A DNA stretch of 64,000 bases from RGIG7213 sp045540335 (GTDB lineage Bacteria > Bacillota > Clostridia > Oscillospirales > CAG-272): positions 1-64,000 of the forward strand of contig JAZQHC010000041.1 in assembly GCA_045540335.1 (NCBI GenBank), in the 5' to 3' direction. Below the pieces are notes generated by a model, which did no database searches, had not been told where the DNA came from, and saw nothing but the letters and a program-made list of their open reading frames with translations. The position numbers and the translations under genes are program-made. Below are positions 15,846-24,338 of the stretch, in pieces; within the stretch, counting starts at the first letter, position 1; the number at the start of each line of letters is the position of its first letter.

Positions 15846-16063
15846 GTATTGTTGTTTATACGATGATAAACAGCAATATTAACCAAACAGATAATTTTCG
15901 TTATTTAAATTCTGCCACCACAGATGTGGCAATTCAAAGCCTCCTTTGAGAGGAAGGGGGACCGCAACGCGGTGGAAGGGGTCTATCGCTGCGGCGGAAT
16001 TACTCATCACCAAAAGCCTCTATCGAACCACCTGCAGGTGGTTTTCGGTAAACAAAAAAACAA

Positions 16064-16085
16064 AGGGCCCGATTTTATCGAGCCC
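16064..16085 (-). terminator. terminator of giant gene copy B
   Basis: AGGGCTCGAT pairs with ATCGGGCCCT (one G-T) around AAA and is followed on the minus strand by TTTGTTTTTTTGTTT, 18 bp after the stop. Confidence 0.85.
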
Positions 16086-16102
16086 TATGTTATTAAATTC
16101 GT

Positions 16103-19100
16103 TTATTTGTTCAGTGAAAAATCTAATAAAACAGGCCAGTGGTCTGAACAATATGACGTATGCAAATTGATAACGATTTTCGTACGGAAAACATTTACCT
16201 TGGAGGTTGTGAAGAAGAAGTCGATATTTCTTGACGGCGAGCCTCCTATAAGTTCTGTCGAACCAACAGCATGTGCCGCACGGAATAATAAGCCGTCTCT
16301 GAACGAATGGAATCTTGTGTCGTCAACGATACCGTCGCCGATCATTAAATGATACGCCTCGTCATACGGACGCATATTGTAGTCGCCCATATTGACTACC
16401 TCACATCCGTGTCTCTTGACGATATCCTTTGTAACATCCAATATCATCTGCGAGTTTTCCACACGAATCGGAAGTTTATGATCCCAGCCGCCTATATTAT
16501 AGAAGTGCGTTGTAGTTGCCGCTATTACCTGGGACGTTGCCTTATCCTTCAAGACTGCCCATGTTACACCAAACCAGCTGCTTCCGCCGGGTAATTCCTT
16601 CCAGCCGCTTTCAAGGCACGTGAATTTTGACGTCTTATACGCCAATGGAACACGGTTGTTACCATCTGCCGGACCCGTATATACTTGTTGCTGAATTACA
16701 GTATAACCCTGTGCCTTGAGCATAGGAATAAACCTATTCATATTTTCAATACAGCATTCCTGGAAGCCAATAACATCAGGTGAGTAGTAATTGATAAACT
16801 CAACCATTTTGCTATATCTGCTTGTGTCATTATTGCCTTCGTACCACAGCATATTGAATGTCATGAATCTGTAATCTGCGCCATCTGTCAAGGGAAGATG
16901 ATTTTTGTTTATATTAAACGTTTTGGGTGTATCAAAGCAGAGGTCTTTAAGCTCTACGTTGCCCGTTGCTTTCGACAAAGCTGTTGTAATCAACTGTGAT
17001 GCGTATTCTGCCGCTATTGACGTGCCGCCTATAATGTATATCTCGCCCGTCGTTTTGTTTACGATACTGTATTGGTTAGTGCCGACAGTTTTATTGCTTG
17101 CAACAAGCGCATTACCGCCTGCGCCGTTACCGGATGTTGCAATAACGATTTGAGGATAAGCAGCCCTCGGGTCGTAGATACCTGTTTCTACCTCAACGCC
17201 CGTATAATATTCAATATCGTTTGCAAGAAGATCGACAATCTCTTTGATAGCTGACATGTCTTTTGCGGGGGCGTTTACTTCATTTACAAGGTACGTTACC
17301 TTAAGGCCTTCAATGCTCTTGCCGTTGATAGTAGCGGAAACAAGAGGGCATCTTATTTCTTTAGCCGTACCGTTTACGCGCGAATTAGATTGAGAATAAA
17401 TAGCGTAAGGAACTACTGAAAGCACTACGCTTCCGTCGTTAAGGGGAAGACCGCTTACCTTTACAGAATATGAATAACCACCGTCTATTGCCTTAAATTC
17501 GGTAGTATTAACAGTCTTTGTAGCAATAGTTTCGCCCGTTGCCGTAGCCACGGTCGTAACAACGAAGCCAAGCTCTTTATACTGGTCGTATTCAAATCTG
17601 CCGGTAAGTGTTAAATTACCGGAAGCATCAACAGACGTGCTTACAAGATCCAAGCCTGCAAACTGACCGCACCATCTCGTACCGGGAGATACGTCGGTTT
17701 TTTTGTTACCACCGTCAACGCCGAACGTTATAACACCGGGTGCCGTACCTGTTGAATCAAGGTTGATATATTCGCCAAGCGTTTTGGGATAGCCTGTTGT
17801 CGTGTTGGAGCTTGTAACCTGTGCAGAGTAGGGAACTGCCGAAAATACGTGTGTGTATGTATGCATAGGCTCTCTGAGTGCCTGTGTGGCAGCATACGCA
17901 TACGATTCATAATCAACGTAATTGTAGTAATTGCGCGATGTACCCGTTTCAGCAGTCGTTCTTACAAAGTACAAAGCTATCGAATCTGCTCTGTTATGAA
18001 GCTCAGCCGTTAATTCACGTGCAAGAAGCGCATCTGCACTTGCTGTAACGCTGCCGAGATCTGTTCCGTTATCAAGTCTTACGTTTACTGCTGAATTCTT
18101 GATAAGTGACAGTGCAACACCTGCTTTTTTGTCGGGCAAGAAGCCTGCACCGCAGCCGCTGTTTATCTTCGTTGCCGCGTGTATATCGGCACTGCCGTCG
18201 TGAATAGCAACGGGAACTACTACAACGTTTGTCATGTTGCTGCCTTGTTCTGTCCAATATGCTTTGAAATCATCAACCGTAAGATTTCTGTTTGCATACG
18301 TTACAAACCAAAGAACTACTATGTCGTTAGGCTTAAGACTTACGTTGTAAGATGAAAGATTTACTCTTTCAAGGCACTTGATATCAGTGCTTACTTCAAC
18401 ACCTGATACAAGACCGAGAAGTATGTTATAGCCGTTACTTTCGTTTTTTGCGCTGTTTGCAAAGCCGAATCTGTAAAGTGAGTATTGGTTAAGGTTTACC
18501 GTCTTATCTGACGTATTTATTACTTCCATAAACTCGTACGCACCGTTTGTAGGTGTTTGGCATATTTCGCTTATGGCAAGATTCTTTTCGGATTCGCTTT
18601 TATTAAGCTTTATAACCTTAAACTGCTGTGCGGTAGATGCAGCGGAGTATTTTGCAAGCACCATACCCGTGCCGCTTGCTGTTTTACCGCCTTCAACCTC
18701 AAGCGCACATTCCATTGAACATTTGGGAACGAATATGTAATTTCCGTTAACCTTGAAAATGTACCATCTTTGTGCGTTTGTGTTGTTGGAAAGGTATGTG
18801 TTTACCTTTGTGCCTGCCGCGCAGTCAAGCGATTTACCTGTGTAAAGGTTCGTTATCTCATAACTTCCGTCAGAGAAACGAATAAATCTCCAGGTTTGTC
18901 TGTAACCGGTGTTAGGGTAACGGATAAGAGCATTGTCGCCCGAAAGGCCTATGTTGTAGTTTGAACCAACGCCCCTGATATTAGCCCAGAAGTTACTGCC
19001 TATATTTACGGGCGTCATGCTTTCCAATTCGCTAAGCGGTACGATATTGAATTGCTGGCCTGCAGAGCCGCTGAACGTATTCATCTGAACGTTTGCGCCT

Positions 19101-19822
19101 GATGCAGTAGAGTTGCCGTTTACCGTAAGGGCACACGTTGTACCGCATTTAGCGCGGAGAGAATACGTGCCGTTTGTGTTTTTGTAGATGTACCAACGCT
19201 GTGCGTTAGTATCATTGCTTGCGTAAATGTCAACATTCGCACCCGAAGCACGTGATGCTGCATAAACGTCAAGCACCTTGCCCGTTTCGTTGTTCGTTAT
19301 CTTATAACTGCCATCCTTCTGTCTTTCAAGCTTCCAGGATTGGTTTGCTTTAAATACAGGGGTAACGGTTAACACGTTTGAACCGGAATAGCCAAGGTTC
19401 ATACCGCCGGAATTCATAGAAATTCTTACGTCGATACCCGTACCAAGGTCAACCGGGGGGGCTGTAACGCGTATTTCGTTAACACCGTAAGTCAAGAAGT
19501 GATTCATTGCACTTTCACGGTTCGAGCCGAAAGCCGCTTTAAGGTCGCCGTTTTTGGTCAGGTAATAATCAACGCTGAACATGGGGCTTGCCTGACGGCC
19601 TTCCTTAATACCATTGTTGATAAAGTGATTATAAAGGTTTGTTGCATTCGTGCCGAATGCCGCTTTAAGGTCGCCGTACTTGTTTGCGTAATACGTTGCG
19701 TCAAACACAACGGATTTCAGGTTAGAGGGGATGGATACTGCCGCCATCGCCTGTAACGGGAATACCGCTACGACCATAATAATAGCCAAACACAACGAAG
19801 TCAATCGAATAATGTTTTTCAT
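16103..19822 (-). CDS. giant secreted lectin-like protein with C-terminal EEP hydrolase domain (copy B)
   Basis: This 1239-residue paralogue of copy A has the same order: signal peptide, two GDLKAAFG repeats, two ricin-type trefoils, lamin-tail domain (AISEICQTPTNGAYEFMEV), middle region, EEP hydrolase. The catalytic domain again holds IGFQEC, TTHFYN, MGDYN, NIDFFF and CSDHWPV. The frame is open to 19891, but AGGAGG places the start at 19822. The N-terminal two-thirds match copy A closely; the catalytic part diverges more, so the two hydrolases may prefer different substrates. Copy B has its own promoter and terminator, so the pair is not an operon. Confidence 0.85.
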   Translation of the reverse strand: MKNIIRLTSLCLAIIMVVAVFPLQAMAAVSIPSNLKSVVFDATYYANKYGDLKAAFGTNATNLYNHFINNGIKEGRQASPMFSVDYYLTKNGDLKAAFGSNRESAMNHFLTYGVNEIRVTAPPVDLGTGIDVRISMNSGGMNLGYSGSNVLTVTPVFKANQSWKLERQKDGSYKITNNETGKVLDVYAASRASGANVDIYASNDTNAQRWYIYKNTNGTYSLRAKCGTTCALTVNGNSTASGANVQMNTFSGSAGQQFNIVPLSELESMTPVNIGSNFWANIRGVGSNYNIGLSGDNALIRYPNTGYRQTWRFIRFSDGSYEITNLYTGKSLDCAAGTKVNTYLSNNTNAQRWYIFKVNGNYIFVPKCSMECALEVEGGKTASGTGMVLAKYSAASTAQQFKVIKLNKSESEKNLAISEICQTPTNGAYEFMEVINTSDKTVNLNQYSLYRFGFANSAKNESNGYNILLGLVSGVEVSTDIKCLERVNLSSYNVSLKPNDIVVLWFVTYANRNLTVDDFKAYWTEQGSNMTNVVVVPVAIHDGSADIHAATKINSGCGAGFLPDKKAGVALSLIKNSAVNVRLDNGTDLGSVTASADALLARELTAELHNRADSIALYFVRTTAETGTSRNYYNYVDYESYAYAATQALREPMHTYTHVFSAVPYSAQVTSSNTTTGYPKTLGEYINLDSTGTAPGVITFGVDGGNKKTDVSPGTRWCGQFAGLDLVSTSVDASGNLTLTGRFEYDQYKELGFVVTTVATATGETIATKTVNTTEFKAIDGGYSYSVKVSGLPLNDGSVVLSVVPYAIYSQSNSRVNGTAKEIRCPLVSATINGKSIEGLKVTYLVNEVNAPAKDMSAIKEIVDLLANDIEYYTGVEVETGIYDPRAAYPQIVIATSGNGAGGNALVASNKTVGTNQYSIVNKTTGEIYIIGGTSIAAEYASQLITTALSKATGNVELKDLCFDTPKTFNINKNHLPLTDGADYRFMTFNMLWYEGNNDTSRYSKMVEFINYYSPDVIGFQECCIENMNRFIPMLKAQGYTVIQQQVYTGPADGNNRVPLAYKTSKFTCLESGWKELPGGSSWFGVTWAVLKDKATSQVIAATTTHFYNIGGWDHKLPIRVENSQMILDVTKDIVKRHGCEVVNMGDYNMRPYDEAYHLMIGDGIVDDTRFHSFRDGLLFRAAHAVGSTELIGGSPSRNIDFFFTTSKVNVFRTKIVINLHTSYCSDHWPVLLDFSLNK

Positions 19823-19861
19823 GTTTCCTCCTGCATAATATTTTATTTTTGTTCTGTTTAC

Positions 19862-19891
19862 ATTATACAACAGCAGAACAGACTTTGTCAA
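19862..19891 (-). promoter_or_regulatory. sigma-A promoter of giant gene copy B
   Basis: TTGACA (19886-19891), 18 bp, TATAAT (19862-19867) on the minus strand, 40 bp upstream of the ATG at 19822. Confidence 0.8.
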
Positions 19892-19917
19892 TTTAAAAAA
19901 GTTAAAACTGCGCTTAT

Positions 19918-19935
19918 TTTACATTTTATTTACAC
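19918..19935. promoter_or_regulatory. TTTACA direct repeat upstream of copy B
   Basis: The 18-bp site is identical to that at 15828-15845 and also lies 26 bp beyond the -35. Nothing else is evident in the remaining gap to 20044. Confidence 0.4.
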
Positions 19936-20044
19936 ACCCATTTCTTTTTTGTTTATTAACCACAATAACAGTCAGATAAAACCGTCATATTTACCATACG
20001 TGCTTTTTTAAAAAACGACGATTTTAAATAAAGCATTTTTACCG

Positions 20045-20073
20045 TTGACAGATTGAAAAAAGTGTTGTATAAT
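20045..20073 (+). promoter_or_regulatory. promoter of the marR-ABC exporter operon
   Basis: TTGACA (20045-20050), 17 bp, TATAAT (20068-20073). The predicted start lies inside the first operator palindrome. Confidence 0.88.
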
Positions 20074-20074
20074 C

Positions 20075-20103
20075 GTTGCATATGCAACAGTTGCACGTGC
20101 AAC
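20075..20103 (+). promoter_or_regulatory. two adjacent MarR-type operator palindromes
   Basis: GTTGCATATGCAAC (20075-20088) and GTTGCACGTGCAAC (20090-20103) are perfect 14-bp palindromes separated by one base. They overlap the transcription start directly after the -10. This fits autorepression by the MarR protein encoded 20 bp downstream. Confidence 0.82.
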
Positions 20104-20122
20104 TTTTTACGAGGTAAAAACC

Positions 20123-20563
20123 ATGCCGAAAATAATGAAAATGCTGAATAATATCAGCAGAAGCCAAGCCGTTTTCAGAACGAGGAGGGTAAAATGCACC
20201 GATCTTTGCGCGCATCATTACGCATTCGTTCTGTCTATATGCCACACCCCCGGCAGACCGCAAGAGGAGCTTGCAAAAAGCCTGTGCCTTGATAAAAGCA
20301 CGGTTGCCAGGGCAATTGCTTTTTTAGAAGAAAAGGCGTACGTTACAAAAATCCCAAACGAAACAGACAAACGCCAATATCTTGTATATCCAACCGAAAA
20401 AATGCTTGATGTTTATCCGCAAATATGCCGCGCAAACGAGGAGTGGAACGCCTGCATAGAAAAGGGGATATCAAACGAAGAGCTGTGCGTTTTTTACAGC
20501 GTTCTTTCCCGAATGGAGGAAAGTGCAAGAAAAAGCACCCTTAAATCGGAGGATAATATATGA
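20123..20563 (+). CDS. MarR family transcriptional regulator
   Basis: The 146-residue product has the winged-helix core of MarR regulators: PQEELAKSLCLDKSTVARAIAFLEEKAYV (helix-turn-helix) followed by the wing ETDKRQYLVYPTEKM. GAGG precedes ATG 20123. It should bind the twin palindromes in its own promoter as a dimer and repress itself and the two exporter genes, with release by a toxic ligand. Its stop overlaps the next gene's start (ATGA), so the three genes form one translationally coupled operon. Confidence 0.92.
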   Translation: MPKIMKMLNNISRSQAVFRTRRVKCTDLCAHHYAFVLSICHTPGRPQEELAKSLCLDKSTVARAIAFLEEKAYVTKIPNETDKRQYLVYPTEKMLDVYPQICRANEEWNACIEKGISNEELCVFYSVLSRMEESARKSTLKSEDNI

Positions 20564-22278
20564 AACGCATTTTATCCTATCTTTTACCATACAAAAAACG
20601 CCTTTTACTTGGCTTTTCGATAAAAGTAACGGGCACCGTGGCAGAGCTGTTTATACCGTTTTTGATGACGCATATTTTGGAAAACGTTATCGTTACAGAA
20701 CAGTTGTCACAGGTGGTATATTACGGCGTTATAATGCTGGTTTGCGCCGCCATTGCCTGCATTGGAAACGTAACGGCAAACAGAATGGCTGCCCGCGTTA
20801 CGGCAGATTTTTCAATACGTATGCGAAAAGACCTTTTTTCAAAAACACTGTATCTTTCGGCAAGAGATACGGACAAATTCACGATAGCCTCGCTTGAATC
20901 GCGCATAACCTCCGACACTTACAATGTGCAGAATTTTATTGGTATGATGCAGCGTATGGGTGTGCGCGCACCGATACTGCTTTTGGGCGGGGTTGCAATA
21001 ACGCTTGCGATAGATGCCGCCCTTGCGCTTGTTATGATAGCAACCATGCCGATAATATTCGTTACCGTATTTTTTATTGCGCGAAGAGGCGTTCCGCTTT
21101 ATACGAAGGTGCAGACGGCTATTGACAATATGGTACGCGTTGTACGCGAAGACGTTCAAGGCGTGCGCGTTATTAAAGCACTTTCCAAAAACGATTACGA
21201 AAACCGCAGGTACGATACCTTCAACCGCGAGCTTGTAAAGCGCGAGCTTCACGCAAGTCTCGTTATGAATGCGGCAAACCCGATAATGACACTTTTGATG
21301 AACCTCGGCATTGCGGGGGTAATTTTGCTGACAGCATTCAGGGTAACGGATAATTCATCGTCTGCAACATCGGTAATTGCTTTTATGCAGTATTTCACGC
21401 TTATTTCAATGGCGCTGATGTCTATATCAAGAATGTTCGTAATGTACACCAAATGTGCCGCATCTGCCCGCAGAATAAGCGAAATTTTAAACAGGCCCAA
21501 CGAATTTTCCGTTCAAAAAGACGATTGCGTTATCGAAAACGCGATGCATATTTCGTTTGAAAACGTGAATTTTTCGTATTCGGGCAAAAATAACGACCTT
21601 GAGGATATTTCATTTTCGGCAGCCCACGGCGGTTCGATAGGTATAATAGGCGCAACGGGAAGCGGAAAATCAACTATCATAAAATTGCTGCTTCGTTTTT
21701 ACGACGTAAACAGCGGCACGATACGTATAAACGGCAAAAAAATTTCGTCTTACACAAGTGAAGAGCTTACGCAGATGTTCGGTGCGGCAATGCAAAACGA
21801 CTTTCTTTACGCCGACACGATAGAGGAAAACATTCGTTTCGGCAGAAATATATCCGACCAAGACGTAATAAACGCCGCGAAAGCCGCGCAGGCACATGAT
21901 TTTATATCTGCCATGCCCGACGGATACAAATACAAAATAGCCGCAAAGGGTACGAATATTTCAGGCGGTCAGCGCCAGCGTATCCTTATCGCAAGGGCAA
22001 TAGCCGCACAGCCGCAGATACTTATACTTGACGATTCTTCGTCTGCTTTGGATTACAAAACCGACGCAAGCCTTCGCCAAGCGTTAAAAAACCACCTTTC
22101 AAATACAACGGTAATTACTGTTGCACAAAGGGTAAGCTCTGTTAAAGACTGTGATATAATCCTCGTGCTTGACGAGGGCAAAATAATCGGCAAGGGCAAG
22201 CACGAATATCTGCTTGAAAGCTGCCCTGAATACCGCCAGATAAGCGATTCGCAGATGGGGGGTGCTTTTCTTGACTGA
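20560..22278 (+). CDS. ABC exporter half-transporter, degenerate-site subunit
   Basis: The 572-residue protein has six membrane helices followed by an ATPase domain (about 335-572), the layout of a type IV (B-family) exporter half. Walker A is GATGSGKS and the signature ISGGQRQR. Walker B reads ILILDDSS, with Asp in place of the catalytic Glu, and the H-loop reads VAQRVSSV, with Gln in place of His. These changes mark the non-hydrolysing subunit of heterodimeric drug exporters such as BmrCD, LmrCD and TM287/288. The partner is the next gene. Likely role: export of drugs or toxic peptides, induced through MarR. Confidence 0.93.
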   Translation: MKRILSYLLPYKKRLLLGFSIKVTGTVAELFIPFLMTHILENVIVTEQLSQVVYYGVIMLVCAAIACIGNVTANRMAARVTADFSIRMRKDLFSKTLYLSARDTDKFTIASLESRITSDTYNVQNFIGMMQRMGVRAPILLLGGVAITLAIDAALALVMIATMPIIFVTVFFIARRGVPLYTKVQTAIDNMVRVVREDVQGVRVIKALSKNDYENRRYDTFNRELVKRELHASLVMNAANPIMTLLMNLGIAGVILLTAFRVTDNSSSATSVIAFMQYFTLISMALMSISRMFVMYTKCAASARRISEILNRPNEFSVQKDDCVIENAMHISFENVNFSYSGKNNDLEDISFSAAHGGSIGIIGATGSGKSTIIKLLLRFYDVNSGTIRINGKKISSYTSEELTQMFGAAMQNDFLYADTIEENIRFGRNISDQDVINAAKAAQAHDFISAMPDGYKYKIAAKGTNISGGQRQRILIARAIAAQPQILILDDSSSALDYKTDASLRQALKNHLSNTTVITVAQRVSSVKDCDIILVLDEGKIIGKGKHEYLLESCPEYRQISDSQMGGAFLD

Positions 22279-24067
22279 ACAGAAAAACGAAGTTAAAAAG
22301 CGCAACACAAAGGGTATTATGATACGCCTCGGCGGATACATTTTAAAGCAATGGAAATTATTTATTCCCGTTGTTTTACTAACGTTTCTTTCAAACCATT
22401 TATCGCTTTTAGGGCCTAAATATTCGGGGGCGGCTATTGATGCGGTTACCTTAAAAACGGGTGTAAGCTTTCCCGAGGTTTGGGAAAACGTGATAAAAAT
22501 GATAATATGCTATGCAGGCGCGGCAATACTTGCGTACGTTTTATCAATAATGATGGTTTCTTTAAGCCAGAATATCGTTTACACGATGCGCAAGCAGGTA
22601 TTCGAAAAGCTGAACACCCTGCCCGTGGGATATTTCGATACGAACGCCACGGGTGATATAATCAGCCGTATTTCGTACGATATAGATACGGTAAACACAT
22701 CACTTTCAAACGACGTCGTTCAGGTTATGGCGAGTGCTTACACAGTTATCGGATCGCTTGCTTTTATGTGGAATATTTCAAAGCCGATGATACTTATTTT
22801 CGCACTTACCGTACCCGTTTCGATACTTTTCACACGGTATCGGTCTAAAAAGGTGCGCCCGATGTTTCGTGCGCGTTCTAAAAAATACGGCGAACTGAAC
22901 GGCTACGCAGAGGAAATGCTTTCAGGCTCTTCCACGATACGCGCCTACGGCAAGCAGGACGTTATTTCAGACAGATTCAACGTACATAATGACGAAGCAA
23001 TGAAGGCCTTTTACAACGCAGAATACAGCGCGTCGCTTTTATACCCCACGATAAACCTTATAAACAACGTTTCGCTTACCTTGGTGGCAGTTTTGGGCGG
23101 TATTCTTTATATGTATTCGCAAAACGGGTTAGTTTTGGCAGGCTCGGCGTTTTTCATTTCCTTGGGCGGCGTTGCGGAATTTTCGCAGTATTCGCGCAAG
23201 TTTGCAGGGCCTATAAATGAATTTTCCAATATTCTGCACGAGTTTCAATCTGCTTTTTCCGCGGCAGAGCGCGTTTTCCGCGTGCTTGATGAAGAACCCG
23301 AAAAGCCCGACTGTGCCGATGCAGTAAGCGTAGCCGACGTAAACGGCCTTGTTGAAATAGACAATGTTTCTTTTGGGTACAGGCAAGACGTTACCGTTTT
23401 AAAAAACGTTTCCGTAACGGCAAAGCCGGGTCAAATGATAGCAATAGTAGGGCCTACCGGTGCAGGAAAAACGACGATAATCAATCTTCTGATGCGCTTT
23501 TACGACCCGACGTGCGGCGAAATACGGATAGATTCGATTCCATCGTTAAAAATAAAGCGCAAAGACCTGCGCCTTGCTTTTACAATGGTGCTTCAGGATA
23601 CGTGGCTTTTCCACGGTACGGTATTTGAAAACATAGTTTACGGAAGGGAAAGTGCCACCATAGAAGAGGTAAAAGCGGCGGCAAAGGCGGCAAAGATAGA
23701 CAGATATATCGAAAGCCTGCCCAACGGATACGACACCGTTCTTTCCGACGGGGGCGTTAACATATCAAAGGGGCAGCGCCAGCTTATAACCATTGCAAGG
23801 GCGTTTTTATCAGACGCACCGCTTCTTATACTTGACGAGGCAACCTCTAACGTGGATTCGCGAACGGAAATACAAATACAGCAGGCTATGGAAGCGCTTA
23901 TGAATGGCAGAACGTCTTTCGTTATCGCGCACCGCCTTTCAACCATACAAAACGCAGACACCATTCTCGTTGTACGCGGCGGCGAAATTACCGAGCAGGG
24001 CACGCACGAAGAATTGTTGAAAAAGGGCGGCTTTTACAGTACGCTTTACAATTCACAGTTTTCGTAA
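22262..24067 (+). CDS. ABC exporter half-transporter, catalytic subunit
   Basis: The ~600-residue partner subunit has six helices and an ATPase domain (about 360-600) with Walker A GPTGAGKT, intact Walker B LLILDEATSNVD and H-loop IAHRLSTI. Its signature motif is altered (ISKGQRQL rather than LSGGQ), which is what heterodimers show in the subunit facing the degenerate Walker site. The gene overlaps the previous one by 17 bp. GTG 22262 is the longest start; TTG 22271 fits the GGGGGG ribosome site better. A terminator follows. Confidence 0.92.
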   Translation: MLFLTEQKNEVKKRNTKGIMIRLGGYILKQWKLFIPVVLLTFLSNHLSLLGPKYSGAAIDAVTLKTGVSFPEVWENVIKMIICYAGAAILAYVLSIMMVSLSQNIVYTMRKQVFEKLNTLPVGYFDTNATGDIISRISYDIDTVNTSLSNDVVQVMASAYTVIGSLAFMWNISKPMILIFALTVPVSILFTRYRSKKVRPMFRARSKKYGELNGYAEEMLSGSSTIRAYGKQDVISDRFNVHNDEAMKAFYNAEYSASLLYPTINLINNVSLTLVAVLGGILYMYSQNGLVLAGSAFFISLGGVAEFSQYSRKFAGPINEFSNILHEFQSAFSAAERVFRVLDEEPEKPDCADAVSVADVNGLVEIDNVSFGYRQDVTVLKNVSVTAKPGQMIAIVGPTGAGKTTIINLLMRFYDPTCGEIRIDSIPSLKIKRKDLRLAFTMVLQDTWLFHGTVFENIVYGRESATIEEVKAAAKAAKIDRYIESLPNGYDTVLSDGGVNISKGQRQLITIARAFLSDAPLLILDEATSNVDSRTEIQIQQAMEALMNGRTSFVIAHRLSTIQNADTILVVRGGEITEQGTHEELLKKGGFYSTLYNSQFS

Positions 24068-24077
24068 TAAAATTTTT

Positions 24078-24101
24078 ACGGGCAGTCGTACGATTGCCCG
24101 T
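24078..24101 (+). terminator. terminator of the exporter operon
   Basis: ACGGGCA...TGCCCGT with a nearly self-complementary middle (TCGTACGA), followed by TTTTGCTTT, 11 bp after the stop. Confidence 0.8.
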
Positions 24102-24206
24102 TTTGCTTTACTTAATTTTTGCCAGCGTATGACGCGCACGCGTGAGGATATAGATTTTTAAAATGTAAACAATAGATAAAATACACAAAAAGAAATGTAA
24201 TATATG

Positions 24207-24235
24207 TTGATTTTTTTCATATTTCATGTTATACT
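24207..24235 (+). promoter_or_regulatory. promoter of the glycan-degradation operon
   Basis: TTGATT (24207-24212), 17 bp, TATACT (24230-24235), about 100 bp upstream of the pullulanase start. The rest of the gap 24068-24338 shows only the exporter terminator and the leader hairpin. Confidence 0.6.
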
Positions 24236-24241
24236 ATAATT

Positions 24242-24290
24242 TGTGATATTATCGGAAATTGCCAAAACGACGTATCAAGGCAATATCACA
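24242..24290 (+). promoter_or_regulatory. leader hairpin before pullulanase gene
   Basis: TGTGATATT and, after nine bases, TGCC pair with GGCAATATCACA, giving a 12-bp stem with a bulge and a ~16-base loop just after the -10. It could be an operator for a dimeric repressor or an mRNA leader structure. No regulator gene is in the locus. Confidence 0.45.
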
Positions 24291-24338
24291 GATTTAATAA
24301 AAACACAATTTAATACTTATCGGTAAAGGAGAAAAAAC

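Larger units (their letters stand above)
15734..16102. other. intergenic region between the two giant genes
   Basis: It holds the copy-A promoter (15773-15801), the shared TTTACA direct repeat (15828-15845), a GC-rich block (about 15915-16045) of the kind dispersed in intergenic DNA of many clostridia (GGAAGGGGGACCGCAACGCG, and a perfect palindrome AACCACCTGCAGGTGGTT at 16026-16043), and the terminator of copy B. No gene is seen. Confidence 0.6.
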
